Assembly (NCBI GenBank): GCA_037954325.1 | Contig: JBBMNZ010000021.1 | Span: forward strand, 11,206,616-11,270,615 | DNA length: 64,000 bases | Direction of reading: 5' to 3' | Origin: Fistularia commersonii | Lineage: Eukaryota > Chordata > Actinopteri > Syngnathiformes > Fistulariidae | In this document: piece after piece, positions 23,678 to 38,950 of the stretch | Numbering within the stretch: position 1 is the stretch's first letter | Layout: each line of letters begins with the position of its first letter | The notes under the pieces: generated by a model | Told to the model about the DNA's origin: nothing | What the model saw: the letters and a program-made list of their open reading frames with translations, nothing else | Databases searched by the model: none | Program-made: the position numbers and the translations under genes

Positions 23678-23893
23678 TCCTTTCGGTGACTCCCTTCAGG
23701 GGTCGCCACAGCGGCTAAACCTCCTCCATTGACTCCTATTCTCTGTATTCTCTTCTCTCACACCAGCTAACTTCATGTCCTCTATCACTATGTCCATAGA
23801 TCTTCTTTTTGGTTTTCTTCTAATCCTCCTGCCTGGCAGTTCCAACACCAGCATCCTTCCACAAATATTCAATATCCCTCCTCTGTACATGTA
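23678..23893 (-). mobile_element. 5'-truncated RTE fragment (3' end only)
   Basis: The minus strand encodes the last 60 or so residues of the RTE protein, MLVLELPGRRIRRKPKRR to WRRFSRCGDP, followed by the cgacccctgaagggag 3' block. It matches the C-terminus of the full-length element at 9969. The 5' end is cut at about 23893, as expected from incomplete reverse transcription. Confidence 0.88.
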
Positions 23894-26800
23894 GTAATTT
23901 AAAGGCTTAAGCCTCTGGCCCCTGGGCTCTTATACTTCATTGGTGCAAAGCATTATTTTGCTTCAACTTGAAAAAGGGAGTAGCATTTCTGAAACCTATT
24001 TACATGCATCTTGCTTTCTCAATGAGCATTTAAGCTCCCTTAGATTTCTTTTTTTTTTCGGGGGGGGAAACCACATATTGGTTGCCCTATCACAGATTAT
24101 AGCCAGATTACACAACAGAATTCCTCCTGCTAAAGTTAGTTATGAATCAAGATGATCATTTAACAGCTTAGCTTGCTTACAGTACAATATTTACTTTCTT
24201 GCAACCTGATCAGTTTATGCTTGAACCCGGTGTTGCCTGTTGTGACCTCTTACGACAGTGCCACCCAGTGTTAAAAAATATCATCCCGAGACTTTTGTCG
24301 TCTGCGTTATCACAGTGGATGGTTTCCAAAAAGGAGGATATCAAGAAAAACTTACACATACTTACACATTTCATTGTTTTTTGCTTATGAAAGTTGTAGT
24401 ACTAAATTGTGAAAAGTGGAACGTTTTTACTTAAAATTAAACCTTTACTAAGGGAATTTCAAGACTTTGCATTATTTCTGTGGGGCTTTTTTTTCCTTTA
24501 TGAATTCTTTGCACATGTAAATGTACAACAGATTTGAAAAGATTTAGAACACATTTTTTTTATTTATTTTTTTTACGAAACTCAAATCTTAAATTGTATA
24601 ATCGAAATGGAAAACAGAAATTTCTTTTTTTTTTTTTTCTTTTTTTTTTTTGATTTTGCACTGCACGAGAATCAAATGTGATGGTTATTTTCATCCCCCG
24701 GTTTTGGTGATCGCAGTTATCAGCAACCATCACACCTGTAATACTGAATAGAGGTTATCCTTGATTGATTGTAGAAAACCCATAGTAAACCAGATATGAA
24801 ATATTTTAAAATGGATTTACAATATTTTGACCTGGACTTGCATAATTTTTCTGTGCATTTACCACCTTTTTTTTTTTTCTTTTTTTACATTGAAAAAATT
24901 TTAAGGACTAAAAACAATTGGATTTGCGCATCGTTGTTTTCATTTGGATGGTAACACTCACATGGATTTGCAAAATTTTCACATGAACTTGGGACTTAGT
25001 TTTTCCACACACCAAATTACCACAAATGTGACTAGCGCTCTGGTGTCCAGGCGGTTAGTGTAGTAACATACTTCTCCCATAACATAATACATTATTGACT
25101 GGTTAGTATAGTGGAGAGCTCTACACCTGCACAAACACATGCAGGATCTAAGTTCATATTTTTTAGAAAAATAAAATAGAGGCTATTTCTCTTGCTTCCT
25201 GAGATGTGTTATCTGCTTTCCCATGGCTGCTTATTGATGCTTGTTGCAACCCCCCCTTCTATCATTGTTTTGACAGCTTGTGGCCTTCTCAAGGATGGTG
25301 GATATTTGTGTGGAGGCTTTTGGACAGTCCATGAGTGGGAGGAACTCCTGCTCAGACTAACTGTGACTGATGCAAATTATTAATTTTCTTTTTTGGACAA
25401 CACTGACAGTTTGGGTCATTCTTGTTTATTTATTTAATGTAATTTAGCTAAAGGGTCTCTGCAATCACCTAATAGGCTGAAAATATTGTTAAACTCGACG
25501 TCAGTGGTGTGGCTAAGTGTCATTCTTGGCCCGGAATAACACAGCTGGCAAGATCAGAAAGTGTCACACTGAGGCTGAGAAAGGAGTGACGCCACAACTC
25601 ATTGACATGGTGCTAATATAACACAAGGGAAATTCCTGAACATGTGGAAATTAAAATAATGGAGATAAAACACACCACAGGAAATTGTGCATTAATTTTA
25701 TTGATCAGAAGTGCCATGGGTGTCTTTATTATATTAAAGGTGGTTTTGATGTTTGTGACTCTTAATTTTGCGATGATTTTAATGAAAATTAGAATCAAGT
25801 TGGGTCTTAAGCTTTTTTGGGGGTGGGATTTTGCATACTCCAGTTTCAAATGTTTGAAAATGAACAAATTAACAGATAAATAAAAAAAAACATTAAAACT
25901 TAGGCCAAAAAAAACACCTTACATAGCAAGTAGCTATGCAAGAATTAGTGACTATGTGATTTGACACCAATGGAGGGAAGAAAGAAACTTAGTCTCTGTA
26001 CTATCAGTTTTATTATTATGCATTATGGTAGCTTTGTATGCAACATTTGCACCGTACAGTAAAAAAGAACAGTTTTAAAAAAAAAAAATCATAAACCTTG
26101 AACACTGTACTGCCATTGTGCACTACCTTGAAAGGGAAAATGTGATCAAACCCAGCACATCCTTAATATGTGAGCTACCTGATCGTCTCATCTAACACAG
26201 ACACAATGGCATCTCCTCCCCCTGGAATAATGTTGCGCTCCTCTGGAATGCTTCAAAGGTTGCTGGAGGCCATTCACCATTCAGTAAACAATCCCTGCCA
26301 GGTAATAAAAGAAGCATGTCAGGAGTGTGCACAGCTTAAAAGCGCCATGATGGTGTGGCAAGATTGCATTCAAGGGAAAGGAAATGAAAGTTATACTATT
26401 ATGCACAATAGGTGCCAGCACAGCTACAGTAATTTGAAAAGATAATGTAGGAAATGTAGTCAAAGACCATACTTGTGCTTTGGTTCCTGTGGCCTGATGG
26501 TTTCTATGTAATGCTTGTTCCCTTCATTAATAGCAATAGCAATGCCGGCTTGCTAACTTACCACTTAACTTATCCTTACTGATGTGTTGTTAGGAATCTC
26601 TGATGCCATGAATGTTCAGGTTGTAGCATCACACAGACCCGGTTTTACTTTGCACTTGGTGAAAGCATTGCGAACAAAAATGTATTCCTACATTTGGTGC
26701 TTTTATTCAGTCTGTACTATATTTCCATATAGGCTTATTTGCCTGAAATGACCAAATGCACCAAAGGTGACAACTAATATAGTTTCTAATAGTTTCTGTT

Positions 26801-27379
26801 TACCTACTAACCCATTAAAATTGGATTGGGAAGAGTGTTTTTTAAATATTTCTATTCAGAATTCAGCTTATTGCTGTATATTTTTGAATTTGTAGGACTA
26901 ACCTGCCTGCCTGAGTTGACTCTCTTCATATTTCATTTCATTCTTCATATTTACAGTATATAATACATATGCGTTGGCCTCCATTGTGATTTAATTGGTT
27001 CTGGTTAAAAGTGTTTGCCATTTTGCATAAATGATAAAGCATGCCTTGCCACTTTCATATGAGTGATAGAACCTTTCCTTTTTTTAGCCACTCCTACTTT
27101 CATTATTTTTTTGCCGGATATAGAGAACATGAACTACACATGACTACATGACTACACATGGAGCCAAATAAGAAGAAATTACAGCCGGTGGCATAGACCT
27201 ATTGGGCGTTATTCGAATTTTAGATAAGGAATTCAAGATACCGGCATGAATACAATTTTACAGCCTATTATGTTGCGGTAGAGGCTTGGCTTATTGTCTT
27301 CAGTAATTGTAATCCCTCATGTTAACATTGCTCAGACATGAGTCTTTTGAACAGAATGACAGCCAATACCCTTTGGGTC
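23894..27379. other. intergenic, no gene seen
   Basis: AT-rich with several long T runs (24040, 24550-24650, 24870). A tRNA-like fragment around 25075-25165 was considered and rejected. Frames at 25613-25883 and 26170-26463 lack recognisable features. Confidence 0.65.
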
Positions 27380-28400
27380 ATTTTATATGGCAGTTAGCCG
27401 AAAGCCTGCAATAAATCACGCTTTTTTTGGTAACGCGAGTGAGTATCCGTTTCGTAGATCTATACCGAAGTTGCTCGGAGGCTGTGATGCCTCCATTGTT
27501 TGCCATTGATGTGGCTTTCAGGACCCACAGGGCGGATGCAACAGTGCAGCTTCTGGAACCAGTTTCCGCTGGATAGGTGAGAACCCTCCTCCCCTCTGGT
27601 GAGCACATAGCTGTCAGCTCTTTATACCTGTTTTATTTATTTTTTCCTCTCGAAGGGCAGCCTAAGTTCCCTCCTACCATGAGACCATCAGTTCAGTCCT
27701 GATGACAGTTTTGTGAGCGGTGGAACAGAGGTCACGTCGGGCCGTCAGAACCTTGCGGTGATCTTGTTGGTGGCCGAGGGCAGCTGACATTTTCTGCCCC
27801 TCTCTTGGTGAAAGGAGAGACCACTGTTCTGGGTTGTTGCTTTGGCCCTCCCGGCCTTGCTTGGTGAACTGTGTCCTCTTGGGTGATGTTCCTTGGCTTT
27901 CCCTGTGCAGTATTTCTGCAGGAAGACCAGGACTTGTTTTTGGACCCGTTGTCTTTGCTCCATGTTAACGCTGCAAAGCACCCTGAAAAGACATACTGCA
28001 AAATCCACTCATAGGAGGTGCAGAGCTAGCGGCTCTCCTTCGATCCCCAAATTTTCTGGTTCTGGGGGGGCCTGAAAGGTATCACACAGGTATCTTGTGA
28101 GGGAGAGCCAAACCTTGCTTGGGGAACCTTCCCCAGGTCAGCAAATGGGACCTGTTGATCATGGCTTCTCAGACTCTCCATGCTGGCTGGTTGGGACCCT
28201 GGTAAAACCTCACAGGGTGGCCCTCTCAAACCAGCGTTTACCTCCATTATGTTCCAAATAACCAAATAAAACAATTGTGAAAGAATTGTGAGCTTCCCGA
28301 AGCAGACTCCCATTGGCTTGCCCTTTAGGGGGCTCTTCCAGTCTCTTGTGAATGCTGTTTTTAAAAATTGTCAGCCGTCCATCACCCCTTATTAGCACCT
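27380..28400 (-). mobile_element. second decayed R2/Hero/NeSL-type element
   Basis: Minus-strand frames keep parts of the 3' half of a non-LTR retroelement with restriction-like endonuclease. About 27730-27745 reads RPDVT, the first endonuclease motif. About 27500-27640 reads YKELTAMCSPEGRRVLTYPAETGSR, where functional copies have a K-Y...GW...YPVEVG-R pattern. The section at 28060-28400 may hold part of the reverse transcriptase, with lower confidence. Stops and shifts are present. It looks like the same broad family as 7265-9660, in the same orientation. Confidence 0.5.
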
Positions 28401-32629
<4,229 letters not shown>

Positions 32630-32635
32630 TTGGAC

Positions 32636-33168
32636 ATGCAGTCCAGGTATCTGGACGCCTTCCTCAATCGAGTGACACTGCAGAAGCAAAGACAAGAACA
32701 GGGATGGAGGTATTACAATGAATATACACGTAACCCTCCTATTCTGAATTACACTAAAACTGCTAGAAGCATCATAAGAGGAATTGATTTGGCCGGACCG
32801 ACAGTTTTCTGTAGGAGATTATATGTGCACGATAGTTTCAACAGTTTGCCACAAAATGTGGTTGGTGGCACGAGATCTATTAACATTTTTGAAAACATCA
32901 ACAACAACTATGTTTTGACTGATGAAAAGACCAAAGTCTTCCTTACTCTCGGCATGAAAAGATATCATGGGTATTGTGGGTGGAAAATAAAAAGGGAGGA
33001 TTAAAGAGATACTGCCAAATGATGTCACTGGCCCCAAAACCTTTTACAACCAAAGTAGGAAACGTAGCAAGAAATAATGGTCACATTCAAGTTTTTGCCT
33101 CTGAATTTAGTCAATTTATCCAAAAATCTGTACAAAATCTTGCGCCAACAGCCGAGACCAAGCTTTAA
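32636..33168 (+). pseudogene. unrecognised protein-like frame with a frameshift
   Basis: I do not recognise this protein. From an ATG at 32636 a frame of about 122 codons runs to a stop at 33002-33004. It reads like real protein in composition, with charged and aromatic residues in balance: SRYLDAFLNRVTLQKQRQEQ near the start, IIRGIDLAGPTVFCRRLYVH in the middle, INIFENINNNYVLTDEKTK later. A second frame overlaps it from 32974, lacks its own plausible start, and continues to 33168 (LAPKPFTTKVGNVARNNGH, FSQFIQKSVQNLAP). A single indel near 32960-33000 would join them. There is no promoter, splice signal or poly(A) that I can tie to it. It may be a decayed gene, a retrocopy or part of a mobile or viral element. 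Confidence 0.35.
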
Positions 33169-34234
33169 AGAAATAATATAGCTTGATGATGCTGTCACCT
33201 ACAAAACTAAGGACTTAAGACAATATTTGAATATCTGTCAGATGAAAATACATTGTGTTGATTGCATTCTCTTTAAAATAGTTCAAGCAATCTTGTTAAT
33301 TTCTCCTATTTCTAAGGACATGTAAGTAATAATTGTTATCTGGATCCGTATGTCCGTTCGTCAAGGATCAGTAATTTGAGGAGAGGCACGCTCCAAGTGC
33401 CGAAAGGCTTGATAGAAGGCCTTGCAATTTTTTGACGAGAACTGCAGAACCCTATCTAAAACCATATATGGTAAATTCTATGTGGTCAGAAGCGGTAAAA
33501 CACAAGATGGTCCTCATTTCTGTGAGGCAGTAGAAAGTTTGGGGAGAGGACCTGAATGCACAGAGCAGTCAAAATGGATCAGAATTGAAGGACCGCATTG
33601 TTGTGGTGGATATGACAGGCTTTTGGTGGCGGGACGAAATGCGGACGTAGACCGAGAAGAAAGAATCCAAGATATCGAGGGACGGCAAACACCAAATTGG
33701 ATGTTCGATATTCTGTAAGCCATAGTTTGGTGGCAAGAAACCTTGTGGAGGGTCAGCCAGAACCTGGCACAATCAGGAATAGGCAGCTATCCTTATCTGG
33801 CTACAGGCAGCGATCCTTATCCTTATCTTGATCTGGTTGGGAGTGTTGAGCTTCACAAGGCAAACATTCAATGCCCCATGTCAAATCAGCCACCGCACAT
33901 GACTCAGAAGTGGTCTTTATGGTGAACGAGGCAGCGCTTCCAATTTTCCGTTTCTGAAGCCGTCGCCAAGAGCCCATGGTTTTCTACATTATAATTATAC
34001 TCAACCAGAGAGAGATGACAAAAAAAAAAAAAAAATGAATTTTCGATCCAAAAGCCATCTCTGAGAAAGCACTTGTCCAACTCGTGCATCAGAGGCGTGC
34101 ACTCCCACTGTGAGATGAGGATGATCCACAGCTGAAGATACTGATTACATATTTGTAAACACTACAAATTTAATTGCTTCAAGGAGGTAGTTTAGGCGTG
34201 TTTATCACTGGGTTGGCAATGAACCTCCAGTTGC
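33169..34234. other. intergenic, possible decayed coding DNA
   Basis: A 98-codon frame at 33422-33718 (ending GRQTPNWMFDIL) has protein-like composition but no motif I can name. It may belong to the same unknown element as 32636-33168. The rest includes an imperfect tatccttatc repeat at 33790-33830 and an A run at 34020. Confidence 0.4.
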
Positions 34235-34438
34235 TCTCAATGGTCCCATCAGGATACTCAGTATCTAACATACTGCATGTTTTTGGATGTTTGGAGGAGA
34301 CCGGAGAGCCTGGAGGAAACCTATACAGACGCAGGGAGAACATGCAAACTCCACTCTGAAAGGCCCGCGAGTCAGGAACCAACCAAAAACCTTCTTGTTG
34401 TGACGCAGAATTGCTAACCACCTCCCCACTGAGCCCCC
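34235..34438 (-). repeat. SINE-like element, reverse orientation
   Basis: Read on the + strand: atactgcatgtttttggatg, ggaggagaccggag, gggagaacatgcaaactcc, then gagtcaggaacc and gctaaccacctcccc. This is the reverse of the head and body of the SINE-like family (tRNA-like head with box-B-like word, then the ccggtttcctcc body). The 3' part is missing. Confidence 0.7.
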
Positions 34439-37400
34439 ATATAACAATATCATTAAGGAGACCCGACCACATACACAAAGTAGGGTTATCTGTGCAGTAA
34501 ATTCATCAACAAACAACGGACAGTTACTGCTGTCATCAAAAAAGATTTTCAAAGAACCAATTTCATGCTACCCTTGTATCCCTGGGCCCTTTTTTTTTTT
34601 TCTCTTTTCGATCTCCATTGAAGAATCTCAGTTGAAAGATTTTCTTCAACCAAATTTTAAATGGCTTTAAACTGACCGAAACAAAAAGATTAAATAAACC
34701 ATTGATAGCACCTCCAAGGCGCATTAAGAAGTTTTTCTGCTGTTTGCTCAAGACAAAACTATTTGGAAGCAACTATCCAGACTCAACAGGAGAGCAAAAC
34801 ATCTGGATTCAGAGATTTTAGCTGCTGGATTGTCAAATGAGTACTCACATTCCTCTTCTTGTCTGTCCTCAGACTTATGTCCTTTGTCCTCGGCTGCTCC
34901 GGCGCAAGGTATTACGAGGCATCATTTTAAGTAAATTATACGTTTGTGTCACATCTCGGTCCTCTGAAGATGGATAATAATCAGTACTTTCGACCGATCT
35001 AATAGCTTTAGGTCACCAGACTTCGGTCACGGGGTCAAAAGGTTTATTAATTTCTGGCTGCTGCCAGACTGACTTTGTTTTAAACAAGCGGTTTTATTTG
35101 CCTGCTACATCCAACTATTCTAGGATAGGAATAAAATTACATATTAAGTTTTTTTAACTGTAAAAAGCCCTTTCCATGTTCTTTTGAACACCAGTGACGA
35201 ATTGAATAATTAAAACAATAATTAAACAATACATGTTTTGAATTATGAAACACATAAAGATATAACATTAGACTTTATGGCCAGAGCAGTGTAACAAAAA
35301 CACAAATAGAAAAATAAAAAAGATCACACAAAGTAATTGAGTCACTGTAGATAACTAAACCAAAAACTTCCATGTCATAAATTATTGTCATCTCAATATC
35401 AAATATTTGGCGTGGTGTCTAAACTCAGGGTATTGAAACTGATCCCACATTTGACTTTTCCCTGTGTAGTTTTGAACAATGTTTCCCTTTATGCGCCCCT
35501 CGCCTTCTCCCCACTCCCACTCCCACTCCATCCCCCCACGCCGTGATGATCTGTCAGCCACCTACCCACCACGACAGTTTCCCAGCAGTCAGACGCTACA
35601 GGCTAGACTGCCAGGTAGGTTTTACCTGTAGCTGAACCCTCAGCCTGCAGCACCGGCAGGTCTCCCTCACTGCTAAACAAACACTGAATTCCATGTTCTT
35701 GGCCCCGGGGCTGTCATACTTCCACCACACAGAGGCATAATTTGTTTTTACATGTTTTTTTCAAATTTTTTTTTTTTCTAAAGGTGGGGAGAGCAGTGGC
35801 TGCATTGCTGGAGCTCATAGTAAATGATCAGGTTTCTGTTCATGAGAACCTTTTCATTCTTAAAATGACATTCATCATTTTTCTCTGAGGGGTAAATTGC
35901 ATCTGTTTTCTGTCGTAGTTTGGTGTTCCAAAGAAGTGAAGTTTTTAAAATTGTAAAATTTTATTCTGTTCCAAGACAAAAATACAAATGTGTATTAAAC
36001 CAGTTGAATGAAATTACATCACTTTAGAAATTGATCTTTACACTATACGTATGCTGTTGTTTTTGACGTATTCAATAAAATACTTCATCAAATGGACCAC
36101 AGCAGTTGACCTTATACCTGACAGGTATTATGAGCTTATTTTAAACATGTTATAAGATTCATGTCATTTTAAAAAACTGTATCTGTGTTGTCTGAACTTA
36201 TCCCTGTGTTTTAGATCATGTGTCAGGTCGTCAAACAAGATTGTAATTCACATTTTCTCTATTCAAAAGTTGACACTTAATGATTTCTTCTAAATCTTTC
36301 TCTTAAATAACTATAATCTCTTTTAAATAGCAATGGGATCAAATTCATGAAAATTCATTCATTAATGTTGTTGATGAAATGCACTGAAGAAACATTCTTG
36401 AGATAAAATCCTGGATTTGCTGGAAATGACATCAGCACTAACTTGTGCCCCGTCAACACTCCAGAGAAACCAGGCTTTCAGGCTCCGCACATTGTCCAAA
36501 CTAGAAAGGGGTTAATATGTAATGCTGTCATACTGACATTTTACCCGAAAGTGTGTCACACATATTGAAGCTATTATGTGAATCCTAAGACTTACTGTAA
36601 AATCTATCATTCACCTCCTCAGAAGTATATTTCTTCTGATATTTACAAACTGATACATAAGGTAAAAAAAATACAACTTTAAATAGCATTTAGATATTTT
36701 CTCAAAGTGGTACTAGAACAAATACTTACTGAACAATCATGACTAAGAACACAAGAAGTGAAAACAATCTTACAATGTATTTCAACCTTTTCAGAGGGCA
36801 CACACATTTTTTTGGATGTAAAAAGAAAAGTCCTGCGGCTCAAAACCGAGCAAAAATGTTACAAAAATACTCTGTAGCTGAATTCAGCTGCCATCCAGTG
36901 AAGTGGAAGTGGATTTAAATGCACTGCCTTCAACTACATCGCAGGCACAGACGCTTAATGACAAGTTCGCTGAAAAAAATGAGATCGCTTGAGTTTGATC
37001 CCTGTTTGATCACTTGAGTGAAACTGGACAGTTTCCTCATGGCTGCCCGGTCTCGAAGTTTTAACATTGTCTCGGTAAACTTCAACATATTGAAAGGTGC
37101 AAAGAACGGGCCTTCAAATGTCTCCTTTGAATATTAACAAGAGGTTATTAAATGAAATCTGAAAGCGTCCGGAGATGTTTCATAAACATACCCAGCATTT
37201 TTGAAATATTTTTGAAAAATAAAAAAGACAAAAAAACCTTTATTAGTCAGGACCAAATTTCAAGTATTTACCAGCATTGACCTTCATGTTCATTTTGATT
37301 TTAAACGCCAATTGGTGCAAAAAGCTACATTTATAGCCTTAGCTGTCATCAGTTAATCACAATAAGACTTCTTTTTTTCTTTGTTGGTATTAAAATGGTT

Positions 37401-38256
37401 TTCTATTCTGAGGCGTCCTCTGTGTCCTGTGGAAACTTGAAACCCCTGTTTAACCAACAATGACCATCAACCCTCGGTCGAAATAGCTCGCGCAGTTGAA
37501 CCTTTGAAATGTCAAGTCTTCATCTGATCAAAGTGTAGACAGTACTTTTCATCTTTGGCCCAAAGCATTCATTTCTGTCAACGAAGACCTGCGATACTGA
37601 AATGGTCTGAGCGTGATCCAGGTTTCCGCTGTTCGATGGAACATCTCAGGCCCCCTGGGTCCTGATAAGACCGCAAGCTTCTGGACACACTGACGTTGAG
37701 TTCTTTCTGGCTCAGGAAGGTCGTGTGTGACAAAGGCCTGCCGAAGTATTCATGACCCCGACCGTGTTGTCCGACAGCGATTCGAGGGGGGGGGGGAGAC
37801 TACCATTTTGCAATTACATTTGCATCTTTATATGGTGAGATAACCTTAACCCCATCTTTTCAAGAGGATGACTTGTTTGACCTTAATATTTGATATCAAA
37901 TTGTTCATCGACAATAATCAGGAAGCATTAAGTTACATGAATGTTTAGTTATTACTCCTTTTTGCGGTGCTAAATCTTCCCTGTCCTACTTTCTTTGAGC
38001 TGGCTGCGTATAAAAAATGGTTATAATGCTAGAATTGTTGCTTTTCTAACACCGCCATTAGAGACAACAATACTCCAAATAGGATGGAGTCATGCCTGTC
38101 CGACTTTCTTTCCAAGGTCTACGTGATCTCTCCGTGATCAGACCTGACAGATCGGCTTACATGAGCAGTCTCTACCTGCAGGGCTTTTCTTTTTTTATCA
38201 TAATGTGGTTCTTTTTACTTCATGCTTCAATGTCGTTCCTGGCAGATTTATATTTT

Positions 38257-38293
<37 letters not shown>

Positions 38294-38619
38294 GGTAACT
38301 GTAAATACAATGTGAAAAACAAACAAACAAAGGGAACCACCCGAATTTCTTCAACAATCACTTTACTGTACAGTATTTACATTGAAAGGCTGAACAACCT
38401 CCTCGGCTGCATTCGCCCTACATTCACTCAAATTGGTTTGTCTCTGTCGAGAACGCAACATAATATCCACGACAGACAACTCAAGGATTCACGAAGACCG
38501 TTTTCGGCAAACTCAGATTTTTAGCTGCTTTTAGCTGATGTTCTCACTGGCAACTTTAGCAAGACGCTGATGAACATTGAGTAACACGTAGGGGAAAAAG
38601 GAGGGACTCGTGCTTTGCA
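34439..38619. other. intergenic desert, no gene seen
   Basis: Long AT-rich stretch. A C-rich patch at about 35500-35720 and a 35-base T run near 38258-38291 stand out. No supported genes; frames are short and featureless. Any function is more likely regulatory. Confidence 0.65.
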
Positions 38620-38950
38620 GGTCGCTACCAGGCACAATTAAAACGCAGCGGCTGTGTGGAGTAGAGCACACAAGCAGGTTTAACTAGTGAGGACAGGACC
38701 ACTCTGGAATTTATGAGGTGTGCACAAAGTCTGCAGTAAAAACACGGTGTGTATCTATCGGGGGTCCCACACACGGGCAGGCCGGTGTAAAGTGCTCTCG
38801 CATCCCGACACATCTGTCACCAGATGCTTAGTGTGTCCTGCGGCTGATGATGGCCCGGGCCGGGCTCTTTGTCTGCGCTCACATTCCCCCTTCCACACAC
38901 ACCACGCACTCGTGGCAGAATACTTGATGATGGTGGTCACGTGAGACACA
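38620..38950. other. GC-rich, CpG-containing patch in AT-rich DNA
   Basis: Base composition rises sharply (for example gatggcccgggccgggctc near 38846). An E-box core cacgtg lies at about 38938-38943. No coding frame is convincing. It could be a distal regulatory element or the promoter of an unannotated non-coding transcript; neither is shown by the sequence. Confidence 0.3.

Noticed and set aside
25060..25165. tRNA-like words (ggttagtatagtgg, then a weak box B)
   Set aside because: No cloverleaf can be completed and no anticodon arm is evident; at best a decayed SINE head.
35500..35720. C-rich patch with a gccag|gtaggt donor-like site
   Set aside because: No matching acceptor, open frame or second exon could be linked to it.
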